From Chitinophaga pinensis (GTDB lineage Bacteria > Bacteroidota > Bacteroidia > Chitinophagales > Chitinophagaceae), in contig LR632930.1 in the NCBI GenBank assembly GCA_902167325.1, positions 5,270,001 to 5,334,000 of the forward strand: a stretch of 64,000 nt of DNA, written 5' to 3'. Shown one piece after another: positions 16,985-26,525 of this stretch. Under the pieces are notes generated by a model. The model did not search any database. It had not been told where the DNA came from and saw only the letters and a program-made list of their open reading frames with translations. The number at the start of each line of letters is the position of its first letter. The first letter of the stretch is position 1. The position numbers and the translations under genes are program-made.

Positions 16985-17978
16985 TTATTTCGATTGAAAC
17001 TCCCGGGGGCTGCAATTGAACTTCTTGCGGAAGGCGTTGCTGAAATGCTGGAGAGAAGAATACCCCAGATCATCCGCTATCTCGGTAAAGCTCATATTCC
17101 CCTGCCGGATCATACGCTGCGCTTCTTCGAGGCGGTGCTCACTCAGGTAGCCGAAAACAGTATTGTTGAATACTTTACGGAAGCCGGATTTCAGTTTGAA
17201 CTCATTCAAACCTGCCTGCCGGGATAGTTCTCCCAGTGATAATGGCTGTTGCGAATTGGCCAGCAGCAGATCCCGCGCATACCGGATCCTTTCTTCATCA
17301 GACCGGATCAGCGACATCTTTTCAGGACGGGCCGTGCCATCCAGCTCAAACTGCTCACATTGGAGGGCCAGTAGCTCGATAGCTTTGGATTGGAGGAAGA
17401 GTTTTTTCAGTCCGCCGGTAAAATGGCAGTTCTGCACTTCATCGATCACCTGCATCATGCGGGGCGTCATTTTATGGATCTGGTCGGGGTATACCGGCCG
17501 GTTGTTTTCCACATTTTCACCGAATCGCTCCAGTACAGGACCATTGTGATGCGCCAGTTGAATGAAGCGGTCTTTCATAAATGTGAGTGCAAACACCCTT
17601 ATTTCCGGCTGGCGTTCTACCTTCAGTTTCTCTTCCGGCTCAGGACTGTATAAGAGGTTATGTTCGAATTGGCGGGTCCTGAAATCCTTCCTGAGTCCTT
17701 TAATGGAGGCAGTCACTTCTCCCCGGATCATGAAATGCATGCCTACGCGCTGGAGGTAGTCCAGACTGTCGATTTGCAATTTCTCATTGATCACAGCGCT
17801 GCCGAAAACCCATGAGAAATCCGTCGAAACTGATCTCATGGAAATCCGCCCGGCCTGATTTGAGGTTCACTTCATGATGGCGCTCTTTCAGCTCCGCACG
17901 GGAGAAGTACTCCGGGCACATCGCAGTATCATCGTGAAACAAGACTTCTTTGCGTTCGTTAGTGACGGTGATCGACAT
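16985..17978 (-). pseudogene. AraC-family regulator split by a one-base frameshift
   Basis: Two minus-strand frames join into one AraC-type protein of about 330 aa. The N-terminal piece starts at 17978 (MSITVTNERKEVLFHDD) and reads to FDGFLMGF, then hits a stop after RQRCDQ. The C-terminal piece continues in the next frame as GSAVINEKLQIDSLDYLQ and ends with a complete two-helix-turn-helix domain (LSLGELSRQAGLNEFKLKSG, MSFTEIADDLGYSSLQHFS). One extra base in the run AAAACCC (plus strand 17805-17811) explains the break. This is either a sequencing error, a recent null mutation or a slippery switch. If restored it would regulate a nearby gene, probably the divergent small ORF at 18074. Confidence 0.85.
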
Positions 17979-18073
17979 AGAAAATCCGTTAAGTGTAAGT
18001 TTAAATCCGTTTGATGCAAGCCGTTTAACCGGCGAGGTCCGAATTTTGAGGCAAATTAATTCAAAATCGGACC

Positions 18074-18283
18074 ATGATCGGCATCTTCAAAACAAATATC
18101 AATACCCAAAGGGAGAAAATCCAGGTAATCCGCGCTTTGTCCGGCGAGTTTTCCGCTACCCTTTGCACCCTCGACCTGGAGGATTGCGACAAGGTGTTAC
18201 GGGTAGATTGCCCGCAAATGGAAGAGCATCAGGTTATCTCCTTCGTGCGCCACCTGGGGTACCAGTGCGCTGTATTGGATTGA
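18074..18283 (+). CDS. Small hypothetical protein divergent from the AraC-like gene
   Basis: 69 aa, MIGIFKTNINTQREKIQVIR at the start. Its size and alternating strand-helix pattern resemble a ferredoxin-like HMA fold, but the metal-binding CxxC is absent; Cys residues are scattered. It begins 95 bp from the divergent AraC start, the arrangement of a regulator and its target. I do not recognise a function. Confidence 0.55.
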   Translation: MIGIFKTNINTQREKIQVIRALSGEFSATLCTLDLEDCDKVLRVDCPQMEEHQVISFVRHLGYQCAVLD

Positions 18284-18610
18284 ATTTATTCCGTTACGCG
18301 CCATGAAATTCCGCCCTTTCAGCGGAAAAAAACATGATATTCATCAGATGCTGTTGCAACATTTACGTCCGTTTCTGCTTATTCTTTTCCCTTAATTAAG
18401 GAATATTTCCATCTCCACTCCGCCTGAAAAGGCAATTCTCCGGCCGCATCCTGCTTTACAGAGGATGCGGCAGTAATTTCTTACCACTATCAGAGAATTA
18501 ATTTCCCAACCATAGGGGTATGTTCTATTTTGCACGTCATATGTTCGGAAAATGACCGGAACATGCTTCCGGTACCATGCATCCGCCCTCACTATAAACT
18601 GAAAACCAAT
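18284..18610. other. Intergenic region with one hairpin
   Basis: Gene-free stretch before the TonB receptor. It holds a perfect 10-bp stem GCCGCATCCT/AGGATGCGGC (18443-18471) without a T tail, which could end the small upstream transcript or sit in the receptor leader. No consensus promoter was found; a degenerate TATTTTG lies at 18530-18536. Confidence 0.5.
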
Positions 18611-20977
18611 ATGAAATCAACAGCCCGCCTGCTGACGAGCCTTTTACTGATCCTGATTGCTACCGCCTCTTCGGCACAGCAACGGTTTACCATCAGCGGT
18701 TATGTAAAAGACGAAAACTCCGGCGAAACACTCATCGGCATCTCCATAGGGAAACCCGGCACTTCCACAGGCACCGTTTCCAACGAATACGGTTTCTACT
18801 CCCTTACCCTGCCTGCCGGCAAGCATGACATACAGTTTTCCTATATAGGCTATCAGCCACAGAAATTCACCATCGACCTTACCGCCAACAAGCGGCTGGA
18901 CATTAAGCTGGGTAAATCCGACCGTCAGCTCAACGAGGTGGTGATCTCCGGCAAGCAACAGGAAAAGAACATCAATACCCTCAATACCAGCATGAACAAA
19001 CTCGATATTGCGGAGATCAGAAAGCTGCCCACTTTCATGGGTGAAGTAGACGTGATCCGTACTATCCAGACCCTCCCCGGTGTAAACACTGTAGGTGAAG
19101 GTGCTGCCAGCTTTAACGTCCGTGGCGGTAACGGAGATGAAAACCTTATCCTGATGGATGAGGCTCCCGTGTACAACTCCACCCACATGCTGGGCTTCTT
19201 CTCCGTATTTAACCCCGATGCGGTAAAGAACATCAACCTCATCAAGGGCGGGTTCCCCGCAGAATACGGTGGCAGAACTGCTTCCGTACTTGACATCAGG
19301 ATGAAAGACGGTAATAACCAGAAGTTCGCGATGACCGGCGGTATCGGCAATATCTTCAGCCGCCTCGCAGTTGAAGGTCCGCTTCAGAAAGATAAATCCT
19401 CCTTCATCATCGCAGGCCGCAGATCTTACATGGATGTGCTCATGAAGCCCTTCCTGAAAGGAGACATGAAAGATACCAAGCTGTACTTCTATGACCTGAC
19501 CGCCAAAGTAAACTTCCAGCTGAATAAGAATAACAGTCTTTTCGTGAGCGGATACTTCGGACGCGACGTGTTCGGATTCGGTAAAGAAGCCAATATGAAC
19601 TGGGGTAACAATACCGCATCACTGCGCTGGAACCACATCTTCAACAACCGCCTGTTCATGAACCTGACCACTTACTATACAAAATATGACTATAGCCTGA
19701 AGTTTCTCAGCAACGAGAAATCTACCACCAGTCAGGAGTTTAGCTGGACATCGAACATCATCAACTACGGCGTGAAACCCTCCTTCACCTACTACCTGAA
19801 TTCCAACAACACGCTGCATTTTGGGGCGCAGGGAACTTATTACACTTTCAAACCCGGCAACACCCTTTCCCGCCAGGATGCTGATGAAACACGCATCGTA
19901 CTCAAAGACAAAAATGCCCTTGAAGGCGCGCTTTACCTTGATCATGAGTGGAAAGCCGGTAACAAGTTCGGTGTGCAGTACGGTGTACGGCTCTCCGGGT
20001 TCCAATACAGAGGCAAAGGCACTGCCTATTACTATGCTGACACTACAGCCGGCATCCGTAAACGCTTCATCGGTACAAAGGACTATGAAAACGGTAAAAC
20101 CATCGCCGATTATTACTTCCTCGAGCCCCGCCTTTCTGCACGCTATGCTATCAACAGCACATCATCTGTTAAAGCAGCATTCAGCCGTTCCGCACAATAC
20201 ATGCACCAATTGAGCAACACCGCTTCCCCTACCCCGGTAGACATCTGGACGCCTGTTTCCAACAACGTGAAACCGCAGCTGACAGACCAGGTTACCGCAG
20301 GGTATTTCTATAACGCCCCCGGTGATAAATTCGAACTGTCTGCCGAAGTGTTTTATAAGAAAATGCAGGATCAGCTTGACTTTATCGACAACGCAGACCT
20401 CGATCTGAATGAATTCATCGAAGGCGACCTGCTGGCTTCCAAAGGCCGTGCTTATGGCCTTGAACTGTATGTGAAGAAAGACATCGGCGCCACTACCGGC
20501 TGGATCAGCTATACCCTGAGCCGCTCTGAAAGGAAAACACCCGGCTTAAGCCTGAACGAATGGTTCATTAACCGGTACGACCGTACTCACAACCTGAACA
20601 TTGTGGCAAGCCACGAATTCACGAAGCGTGCCAGCATGAGCGCCAACTGGATGTTTGCATCCGGTACACCCGCAACGTTTGCCGACAGTCGCCTCGAGTT
20701 CCAGGACTGGGATATTCCTTACAACACTACAGAGAAGCGCAACAACTACCGCCTGAAACCCTTCCACCGCCTCGATCTTTCCTTTACTTACAAGGGTAAG
20801 CAGCTGAAACGCTGGAAAGGCGAATGGGTGTTCAGTCTCTACAACGTATATGCGCGGAGGAATGCTTACACTGTGTACTTCCGTCAAAACCCGGATGATC
20901 CTTCCAAGAAAGAGGCCGTTCGCCTGAGCATCATCGGGTCTATCATCCCCGGTATCACTTATAACTTCAAATTCTAA
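18611..20977 (+). CDS. TonB-dependent receptor with N-terminal carboxypeptidase-regulatory-like domain
   Basis: 788 aa from ATG 18611; the frame is open from 18530, but MKSTARLLTSLLLILIATAS is a proper signal peptide. A CarboxypepD_reg-like domain (about 25-110, ISGYVKDENSGETLIGISIG) precedes the plug (GEGAASFNVRGGNGDENLI) and a 22-strand-type barrel ending in GITYNFKF. Such receptors import bulky ligands across the outer membrane using TonB energy. The following DUF4249 lipoprotein and small outer-membrane protein start 18 and 39 bp after their upstream neighbours, so the three form an operon. The DUF4249 partner is a common companion of this receptor type. Ligand unknown. Confidence 0.92.
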   Translation: MKSTARLLTSLLLILIATASSAQQRFTISGYVKDENSGETLIGISIGKPGTSTGTVSNEYGFYSLTLPAGKHDIQFSYIGYQPQKFTIDLTANKRLDIKLGKSDRQLNEVVISGKQQEKNINTLNTSMNKLDIAEIRKLPTFMGEVDVIRTIQTLPGVNTVGEGAASFNVRGGNGDENLILMDEAPVYNSTHMLGFFSVFNPDAVKNINLIKGGFPAEYGGRTASVLDIRMKDGNNQKFAMTGGIGNIFSRLAVEGPLQKDKSSFIIAGRRSYMDVLMKPFLKGDMKDTKLYFYDLTAKVNFQLNKNNSLFVSGYFGRDVFGFGKEANMNWGNNTASLRWNHIFNNRLFMNLTTYYTKYDYSLKFLSNEKSTTSQEFSWTSNIINYGVKPSFTYYLNSNNTLHFGAQGTYYTFKPGNTLSRQDADETRIVLKDKNALEGALYLDHEWKAGNKFGVQYGVRLSGFQYRGKGTAYYYADTTAGIRKRFIGTKDYENGKTIADYYFLEPRLSARYAINSTSSVKAAFSRSAQYMHQLSNTASPTPVDIWTPVSNNVKPQLTDQVTAGYFYNAPGDKFELSAEVFYKKMQDQLDFIDNADLDLNEFIEGDLLASKGRAYGLELYVKKDIGATTGWISYTLSRSERKTPGLSLNEWFINRYDRTHNLNIVASHEFTKRASMSANWMFASGTPATFADSRLEFQDWDIPYNTTEKRNNYRLKPFHRLDLSFTYKGKQLKRWKGEWVFSLYNVYARRNAYTVYFRQNPDDPSKKEAVRLSIIGSIIPGITYNFKF

Positions 20978-20995
20978 TTTCCAAGCACGATATAT

Positions 20996-21868
20996 ATGAA
21001 AAGGAATCTCACCACCATCGCTCTTCTCCTCGCCGCCGCCGGATTTACCGCCTGCGAAGACACGATCGACATCGATATACCGAAAGGAAAGACCTACACC
21101 GTAGTGGACGCCTGGATCACAGACGTGCCGGGGAAACAGGATATCCGCCTCACACAATCGGTGCCCTACACCAGTCAGGGTGCTGCACCTGTGATCAGCG
21201 ACGCGAAAGTGACGCTCACGGATGTAACCGGCAATAAGACTTTTGCATTCACCTTTGCCAACGGCGTATACAGCCACGACCCCGGTGCGGGTCAGAAGAT
21301 CGGTGAAATCGGGCATGTTTATAAACTCCGCATTGAACTGAAAGAAGGTGTGTTCGAAGCGCAGGACACCTTGAAACGCGTGCCCGTCATCGATTCCATT
21401 GCCGCCGACTTCAAAACGAAAGAAGAAGCGGTTTCAGGGGAAGAAGGCTTCTTCGCCCGGTTTTATGCCAAAGACCTTGTGGGTGCAACCGACTGGTATT
21501 GGGTGCGCAGCTACCGCAACAATCTGCAAACCCGCGTGGAAGATATTTTCACCATCGATGGGTCGTATGCGGAAGATGTAGCGGATGGCAAGGATTTCAT
21601 CCAGCCCATTTCTGAAGGTATTACCGATTACGGCAAACCTTTCCTCGAAGGCGAAAAAGTGATCGTTCGTCTCTCATCCGTTACTAAAAGGAGCCATGCT
21701 TTCCTCGAACAGGTGCAGCAACAAATCGACAACGGCGGGCTGTTTGCCAAGATCCTGGAAAACGTACCTACCAATGTGCTGAATACCGATAAAAATTCAC
21801 AGGGCCGCGTCCTGGGATGGTTTGGCACTTCGGCTGTGTCTTACAAGGAAAAAACTATGCAGAAATAA
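20996..21868 (+). CDS. DUF4249 lipoprotein
   Basis: 290 aa. The signal peptide ends in a lipobox, with Cys20 in AGFTACED, so it is lipid-anchored. The body shows the DUF4249 pattern: VVDAWITDVPGKQDIRLT near the N-terminus and a beta-rich sandwich with VTLTDVTGNKTFAF. Its function is not known; the gene usually follows a TonB receptor, as here, which suggests an accessory surface or periplasmic subunit. A second family member is at 59434-60279 without a receptor beside it. Confidence 0.88.
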   Translation: MKRNLTTIALLLAAAGFTACEDTIDIDIPKGKTYTVVDAWITDVPGKQDIRLTQSVPYTSQGAAPVISDAKVTLTDVTGNKTFAFTFANGVYSHDPGAGQKIGEIGHVYKLRIELKEGVFEAQDTLKRVPVIDSIAADFKTKEEAVSGEEGFFARFYAKDLVGATDWYWVRSYRNNLQTRVEDIFTIDGSYAEDVADGKDFIQPISEGITDYGKPFLEGEKVIVRLSSVTKRSHAFLEQVQQQIDNGGLFAKILENVPTNVLNTDKNSQGRVLGWFGTSAVSYKEKTMQK

Positions 21869-21907
21869 TCTGATCAACCAACAGATCACCCCATAAAAAC
21901 AACGAAC

Positions 21908-22525
21908 ATGAAAAAAACAGGTAAGCGCCTGCTGCTTGCCCTGGCCGTGCTTTGCACCGTGCCGGCATTAGCACAGGACCAGAAAATTGAAAGTCTTGCC
22001 CGCGGAGGCAAGGTAAGAGTAGGTGGCTTCGGCGCCCCCGCTATCAAATTCACCACATTCGATGACAAGATGGGCGTACTGCTGGGTGGCTATGCCGGGG
22101 TAATGCTCAACAGCAAACTGATGCTCGGAGCCGGTGCTTATGCATTGGTTAACAACATCGAAGCACCCCGTACCCACGCGGCAGACCCTACGTTGTACTG
22201 GAACATGTGGTATACCGGTTTTGTGCCTGAATACACGATCAAAGGGAATAAGCTCATCCACATCGCGGCAGGCGCCCTTATCGGCGGCGGCGGTGTCATG
22301 AAAAGTGAACGATATAAGGAATGGGACGATCATGAATCCCTGGATTACAGCAGCTTTTTTGTGGGTGAACCCCATATCAATCTTGAGCTGAACATCACGT
22401 CCTACCTGCGGCTCGGCATCGGCGGATCATACCGCTTCGTGAAAGGCTCCAATACTGCAGGTATTACCGACGAGAAGCTGAGCGGGCCTTCCGCCCACTT
22501 TACCATCAAGGCAGGCCGCTTCTAG
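21908..22525 (+). CDS. Outer-membrane beta-barrel-like protein of the receptor operon
   Basis: 205 aa with signal peptide MKKTGKRLLLALAVLCTVPA ending ALAQ. Amphipathic strands with many Gly (LGGYAGVMLNSKLMLGAGAY) and a C-terminal PSAHFTIKAGRF with terminal Phe indicate a small outer-membrane barrel. It is the third gene of the unit after the receptor and DUF4249 lipoprotein. Function not recognised. Confidence 0.7.
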   Translation: MKKTGKRLLLALAVLCTVPALAQDQKIESLARGGKVRVGGFGAPAIKFTTFDDKMGVLLGGYAGVMLNSKLMLGAGAYALVNNIEAPRTHAADPTLYWNMWYTGFVPEYTIKGNKLIHIAAGALIGGGGVMKSERYKEWDDHESLDYSSFFVGEPHINLELNITSYLRLGIGGSYRFVKGSNTAGITDEKLSGPSAHFTIKAGRF

Positions 22526-22643
22526 CCTGTCAACCACGGATCATCTTTTACGGCAAAACGGGCCATCACGGGAATTTTCATTAACTTTTGGCAAAAGGAA
22601 TATTCCGTAACATCCCCTTACCGGTAAAGATGATCCGTTTTTT

Positions 22644-23546
22644 ATGGACCTGATACATTTCGCCATACCCGGTTTCATCCTGCTCATCACCGCCGAAGTG
22701 ATATTTTCCGCGGTAGAAAAGCGGGACCTTTATGAAACCAAAGACGCCGCCAGCAGCATCGCCATGGGGCTGGGGAACGTTTTCATCGGACTGTTTACCA
22801 AAGCAGTCATTTACTTAATTTACCTCGCCGCTTACGAATTCCGTTTGTTTACCCTCGACGCAGCGGTGTGGTGGGTGTGGGTTTTATGTTTCTTTGCTGA
22901 CGACCTCACCTATTACTGGTTCCACCGCAGCAGCCACGAGATCCGGTATTTCTGGGCATCCCATGTGGTGCATCATTCCAGCCGCAAATACAATCTTTCC
23001 ACTGCGCTCCGCCAGACGTGGACGGGCAATCTGAGCGGGGCTTTCCTGTTCTGGATATGGATGCCTTTCCTGGGGTTCCATCCGGCCATGGTAATGGCCA
23101 TGCAGTCTATCAGCCTGCTATATCAGTTCTGGATCCATACAGAGGCCATCAACAAGTTCCCCAGGCCCATAGAATTCATCTTCAACACTCCATCGCACCA
23201 CCGCGTGCACCATTCTTCCGAAATAAAATACCTCGACCGTAATCACGCAGGAGTACTTATTATATGGGACCGCCTCTTCGGAACGTTCCAGCCGGAAGAG
23301 GAGAGGCCGGTGTATGGGCTGACGGTGAACATCGGAACTTATAATCCCCTGCGCATTGCCACGCATGAATGGGCAGCTATCTTGAAAGACCTCCGGCAGG
23401 CCCGTACCTGGCGGGAAGCATGGATGTATATATTCGGTGCTCCGGGCTGGGACCGCCATGGCGGCGGGAAAACCGCAAAGGCCCTCCGGAAAGCTTCAGA
23501 AACCGGCTCCACTCCTCCTGCCGGCATGCCGCTCATCCAAAAATAA
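22644..23546 (+). CDS. Sterol desaturase/fatty acid hydroxylase family protein
   Basis: 300 aa integral membrane protein. It has the three histidine clusters of the di-iron family: HRSSH (94-98), HVVHH (107-111) and HHRVHH (185-190), plus several hydrophobic segments. These enzymes use O2 to hydroxylate or desaturate lipid acyl chains or carotenoid-type substrates. No electron donor or lipid gene is adjacent. It begins 118 bp after the receptor operon and is followed by the BlaI/BlaR1 pair, so it is probably a single-gene unit. Confidence 0.9.
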   Translation: MDLIHFAIPGFILLITAEVIFSAVEKRDLYETKDAASSIAMGLGNVFIGLFTKAVIYLIYLAAYEFRLFTLDAAVWWVWVLCFFADDLTYYWFHRSSHEIRYFWASHVVHHSSRKYNLSTALRQTWTGNLSGAFLFWIWMPFLGFHPAMVMAMQSISLLYQFWIHTEAINKFPRPIEFIFNTPSHHRVHHSSEIKYLDRNHAGVLIIWDRLFGTFQPEEERPVYGLTVNIGTYNPLRIATHEWAAILKDLRQARTWREAWMYIFGAPGWDRHGGGKTAKALRKASETGSTPPAGMPLIQK

Positions 23547-23556
23547 TCCGACCCGC

Positions 23557-23586
23557 TTTGCAATTACGAAAACTATCGTACATTTG
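23557..23586 (+). promoter_or_regulatory. Promoter of the blaI-like gene
   Basis: TTTG (23557-23560), 18 bp, then TACATTTG (23579-23586), one base short of the consensus spacing. It is overlapped by the first BlaI-type palindrome. Confidence 0.75.
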
Positions 23587-23604
23587 ATTACGAAGACATT
23601 CGTA
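23565..23604. promoter_or_regulatory. Two BlaI/MecI-type operators
   Basis: Two palindromes TACGA-N6-TCGTA at 23565-23580 and 23589-23604, 24 bp apart centre to centre. The first covers the promoter spacer and start of the -7 box; the second lies at the start of transcription. This is the usual layout for autorepression of a BlaI family operon. Confidence 0.85.
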
Positions 23605-23619
23605 TAAAGGAGAGATATC

Positions 23620-24018
23620 ATGGAAAACAAGGCTAACAACAAACATATTCGTCCAACCGAAAGCGAGCTGGAAATACTGACGGTCCTTTGGGAGCGTGGT
23701 GCCAGCACGGTGAGGGAAGTGCATGAGATACTGGAGAAGCAGAAGGAAGTGGGGTATACCACTACACTGAAGCTGATGCAGATCATGCATGAAAAGGGCT
23801 TGCTTCAGCGGGATGCAAGCGCGAGGACGCATATTTATGAAGCCGCCGTACCGAGGGAGGAAACGCAGGCACAGCTGCTGAACAAGATGATTGATACGGT
23901 ATTTTCCGGCTCCGCTTCCCAGCTTGTTATGCAGGCATTGGGCGGCCACCGCTCTTCGCGCGAGGAGATTGACCGCATTCGTGAGTATCTCAACGAAATA
24001 GATAAAAAGCAGTCGTAA
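23620..24018 (+). CDS. BlaI/MecI/CopY-family repressor
   Basis: 132 aa winged-helix repressor: ESELEILTVLWERGASTVRE, then the recognition helix region VGYTTTLKLMQIMHEKGLL, and a C-terminal dimerisation helix (RSSREEIDRIREYLNEID). It dimerises on TACGA/TCGTA sites such as the pair directly upstream and is cut when its membrane sensor is activated. The sensor gene (24031) follows 12 bp later. No beta-lactamase lies nearby, so the regulated trait is likely something other than classical resistance. Confidence 0.92.
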   Translation: MENKANNKHIRPTESELEILTVLWERGASTVREVHEILEKQKEVGYTTTLKLMQIMHEKGLLQRDASARTHIYEAAVPREETQAQLLNKMIDTVFSGSASQLVMQALGGHRSSREEIDRIREYLNEIDKKQS

Positions 24019-24030
24019 AAATACCGTTTT

Positions 24031-26394
24031 ATGAACTTGTTGCATCCTTTCACGACAGACCTTATCCAGGCCTTCGGCTGGACCCTTTTGCACTCTTTCT
24101 GGCAGGGCTGCTGCGTCTTTCTCTGCCTGCGCATCGTGCTGTGGCTATGGCCACAGGCGGGGCCTTCCATCAAATACCATCTCTCCTTTTTGTCTCTGAC
24201 AGGTATTGCCGGATGGTTCGCTGCTACGTTTGCCGCACAGCTGAGATCGGCCCGTGAAGTCACAGAAATAGTATTGGTGAACACCAGTGGTATTTCGTCC
24301 ATGTCATCCCCCATTTCCATCGTGAATGTACCCGCACAAACCGAAGGCTTAAAGGCTGCGCTTCCCGGTATGGAAGCTTACTTTCCGCTGCTGGTTTGTA
24401 TTTACGTGGTAGGTGTGACCGTGATGATCATACGGCTCTGTATTGACCTTGCACAACTGAAGACCTTGCGTAAACAGGGACTTAGTTCACTGGGAACGGT
24501 TTGGGAAGAGCACCTGGTGGTGCTGGCCCGTAAAATGGGGATCAGTAAACGCGTGGGATTGCATATTTCCAAACAACTGCAGGTGCCGGTGATGATCGGC
24601 TTCCTCCGCCCTGTGATACTGCTCCCTGCCGCCATGGTTAACAACATGAGTCCGGAACAGCTGGAAGCCATCCTCCTGCACGAACTGGCACATATCAAAC
24701 GCAATGATTATCTCCTGAATATCTTCCAATCCATTGTAGAAACCCTTCTTTTCTTCAACCCGTTCGTATGGTGGATATCCCGCAACATCCGTCTGGAACG
24801 TGAACACTGCTGCGACGATCTGGTAATTGCCGGAACCGTTCAGCCCATGCACTACGCCAAAGCCCTGGTTGCACTGGAAGAATACCGGTTGACCGTGAAC
24901 CCGATGGCAATGGCCGCCGCGCATGACAGGCACCATTTATTTCATCGTATCAAACGAATTATGGAAATGAAAACTAAACATCTTAACTATAGCCAGCGGC
25001 TCCTGGCACTGCTGATCATACTTACCGGCCTCGTTTCCATCGCTTGGCTGAATCCCGACAGCAGGCGCAGCCGCAAAGAAAATAAAGCAGATACCGTAGC
25101 ACCGAAACCTGTAACGGTTAAATCTGCCCAGCCTGCTCCTTCCGCCCAACCTTCCGTACCAGATTACATAGTAGCGCCCGTGCCGCCTGCGGCACCTGAC
25201 CCTGCCGCAATGCCCAAGGCTCCGGAAGCACCCGCCGCACCGGATTGTAACGTGCCCTGTCCTGAGCCTTCGGCCATTGCAGCAGCTTTACCAGTGCCAC
25301 CGGTACCGCCCATGCCTCCTTTAGCACCTGCAGCGCCCAGAGGCCCAATGGCACCCTTGCCACCTGCGCCACCCCTTCCGCCGGCCATAGCCTTAGCACC
25401 TGGTGTAGTATATAATTCCAGCAGCAGGAACGCATATTTCTATACTGATGGGGATACCACCGTACCTGGTGGCCGCATTATCATCCGCGATAAAGAGGGT
25501 AAAGCCAAAACTTACAACTCGATCGATGATATGTCTCCCGCAGAAAGGAAAGAGTTTGAAGAAAGCTACCTGAAATACCAGAAGGTTTTCGACAACAAAA
25601 ACTTCAACTTCGACCATTCATTTGATTTCAAATTCGATTCTACAAATTTCAAATTCAAAGATATCGACTTCAGCAAGTTGCAGCTGCAGGCGCTTGAAAA
25701 CCTGGAAAATATAGACCTCAGCCAGTTGCAGTTCGACCTGAATAAGATCGGGGTCATGAAGTACGAAATGCTTTCTGAAGATGTAAAAAAGCATATCAAG
25801 AAAGTTGACTGGGATAAAGCCATGAAGGAAACCCGTAAGAGTCTCCAAAAAACAGACTGGAAAAAGCAACAGGAAGAGATCCGCAAAATGAACGAAAAGA
25901 TGCGGAAAGAAGCGGATAAATACAGGCAAGAGGCTGAGAAATATCATAAAGACGAGGCCCGTTACCGTGTAAACGCAGAAAAATACGCACAGCATACCGC
26001 TATGGCCCGTGCCGATGAAGCCCGCAGGCATTCCGGCAAACTGACTGCCCAGCAAGTGACCCGTGTAAAAACAGAGGAAGCCCGTATGAAGGCGATCAGC
26101 CTCCGGCACGAAGCCCGCGCCCGTGAATTGGAAGCAAAACACCGCAACCTGACAGAACGCAATAAAGCCACAACCGAGAACTACAATAAACTGCTGAAGC
26201 AACTGGAATCCGACAAGCTCATCGACCGTAATGAAGGCTTCCATATTGAAAAGAAAGGCAGTGACCTGTTTATCAACGGAAAGAAACAATCCGGTGATGT
26301 TCGCAGTAAATATGAACAATATCTTGAAAACGATAACGTTACTATACGTGGGAAACAATCTGACCTGCACATACATGCGCAAAATAACAATTGA
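24031..26394 (+). CDS. BlaR1/MecR1-like M56 metallopeptidase with a long coiled-coil C-terminus
   Basis: 787 aa, much longer than the peptidase core. N-terminal membrane helices surround the zinc site HELAHIKRND (H217, E218, H221). A further hydrophobic segment (LLALLIILTGLVSIAWL, about 325-342) leads outside to a Pro/Ala-rich stretch (about 360-455), then an unusual Lys/Glu/Arg/Tyr-rich coiled coil (about 580-740) and a short C-terminal end. There is no penicillin-binding sensor domain. The protein probably senses an envelope stress through its periplasmic part and cleaves the BlaI-type repressor encoded just upstream. What it senses is not shown. Confidence 0.85.
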   Translation: MNLLHPFTTDLIQAFGWTLLHSFWQGCCVFLCLRIVLWLWPQAGPSIKYHLSFLSLTGIAGWFAATFAAQLRSAREVTEIVLVNTSGISSMSSPISIVNVPAQTEGLKAALPGMEAYFPLLVCIYVVGVTVMIIRLCIDLAQLKTLRKQGLSSLGTVWEEHLVVLARKMGISKRVGLHISKQLQVPVMIGFLRPVILLPAAMVNNMSPEQLEAILLHELAHIKRNDYLLNIFQSIVETLLFFNPFVWWISRNIRLEREHCCDDLVIAGTVQPMHYAKALVALEEYRLTVNPMAMAAAHDRHHLFHRIKRIMEMKTKHLNYSQRLLALLIILTGLVSIAWLNPDSRRSRKENKADTVAPKPVTVKSAQPAPSAQPSVPDYIVAPVPPAAPDPAAMPKAPEAPAAPDCNVPCPEPSAIAAALPVPPVPPMPPLAPAAPRGPMAPLPPAPPLPPAIALAPGVVYNSSSRNAYFYTDGDTTVPGGRIIIRDKEGKAKTYNSIDDMSPAERKEFEESYLKYQKVFDNKNFNFDHSFDFKFDSTNFKFKDIDFSKLQLQALENLENIDLSQLQFDLNKIGVMKYEMLSEDVKKHIKKVDWDKAMKETRKSLQKTDWKKQQEEIRKMNEKMRKEADKYRQEAEKYHKDEARYRVNAEKYAQHTAMARADEARRHSGKLTAQQVTRVKTEEARMKAISLRHEARARELEAKHRNLTERNKATTENYNKLLKQLESDKLIDRNEGFHIEKKGSDLFINGKKQSGDVRSKYEQYLENDNVTIRGKQSDLHIHAQNNN

Positions 26395-26482
26395 CCGCAT
26401 GCAGGCTCTTTACCCGCTCATGTAACCATTCTCCGCCATTCTATCTACATTTCCGCTGCCGGTTCCGGTGGCGGTTTTTTCT

Positions 26483-26490
26483 TATATTTG
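26483..26490 (+). promoter_or_regulatory. -7 element of the yajQ-like gene
   Basis: TATATTTG fits TAnnTTTG and lies 35 bp before the start codon. The -33 box is poor. Confidence 0.4.
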
Positions 26491-26525
26491 CCCCTCGTTT
26501 ATTCACATTTTAAAAACCCGCGCAT

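Noticed and set aside
17784..17978. Separate 64-aa gene upstream of the AraC-like frame
   Set aside because: Its C-terminal end continues into the AraC frame if one base is removed, so it is the broken N-terminus rather than a gene.
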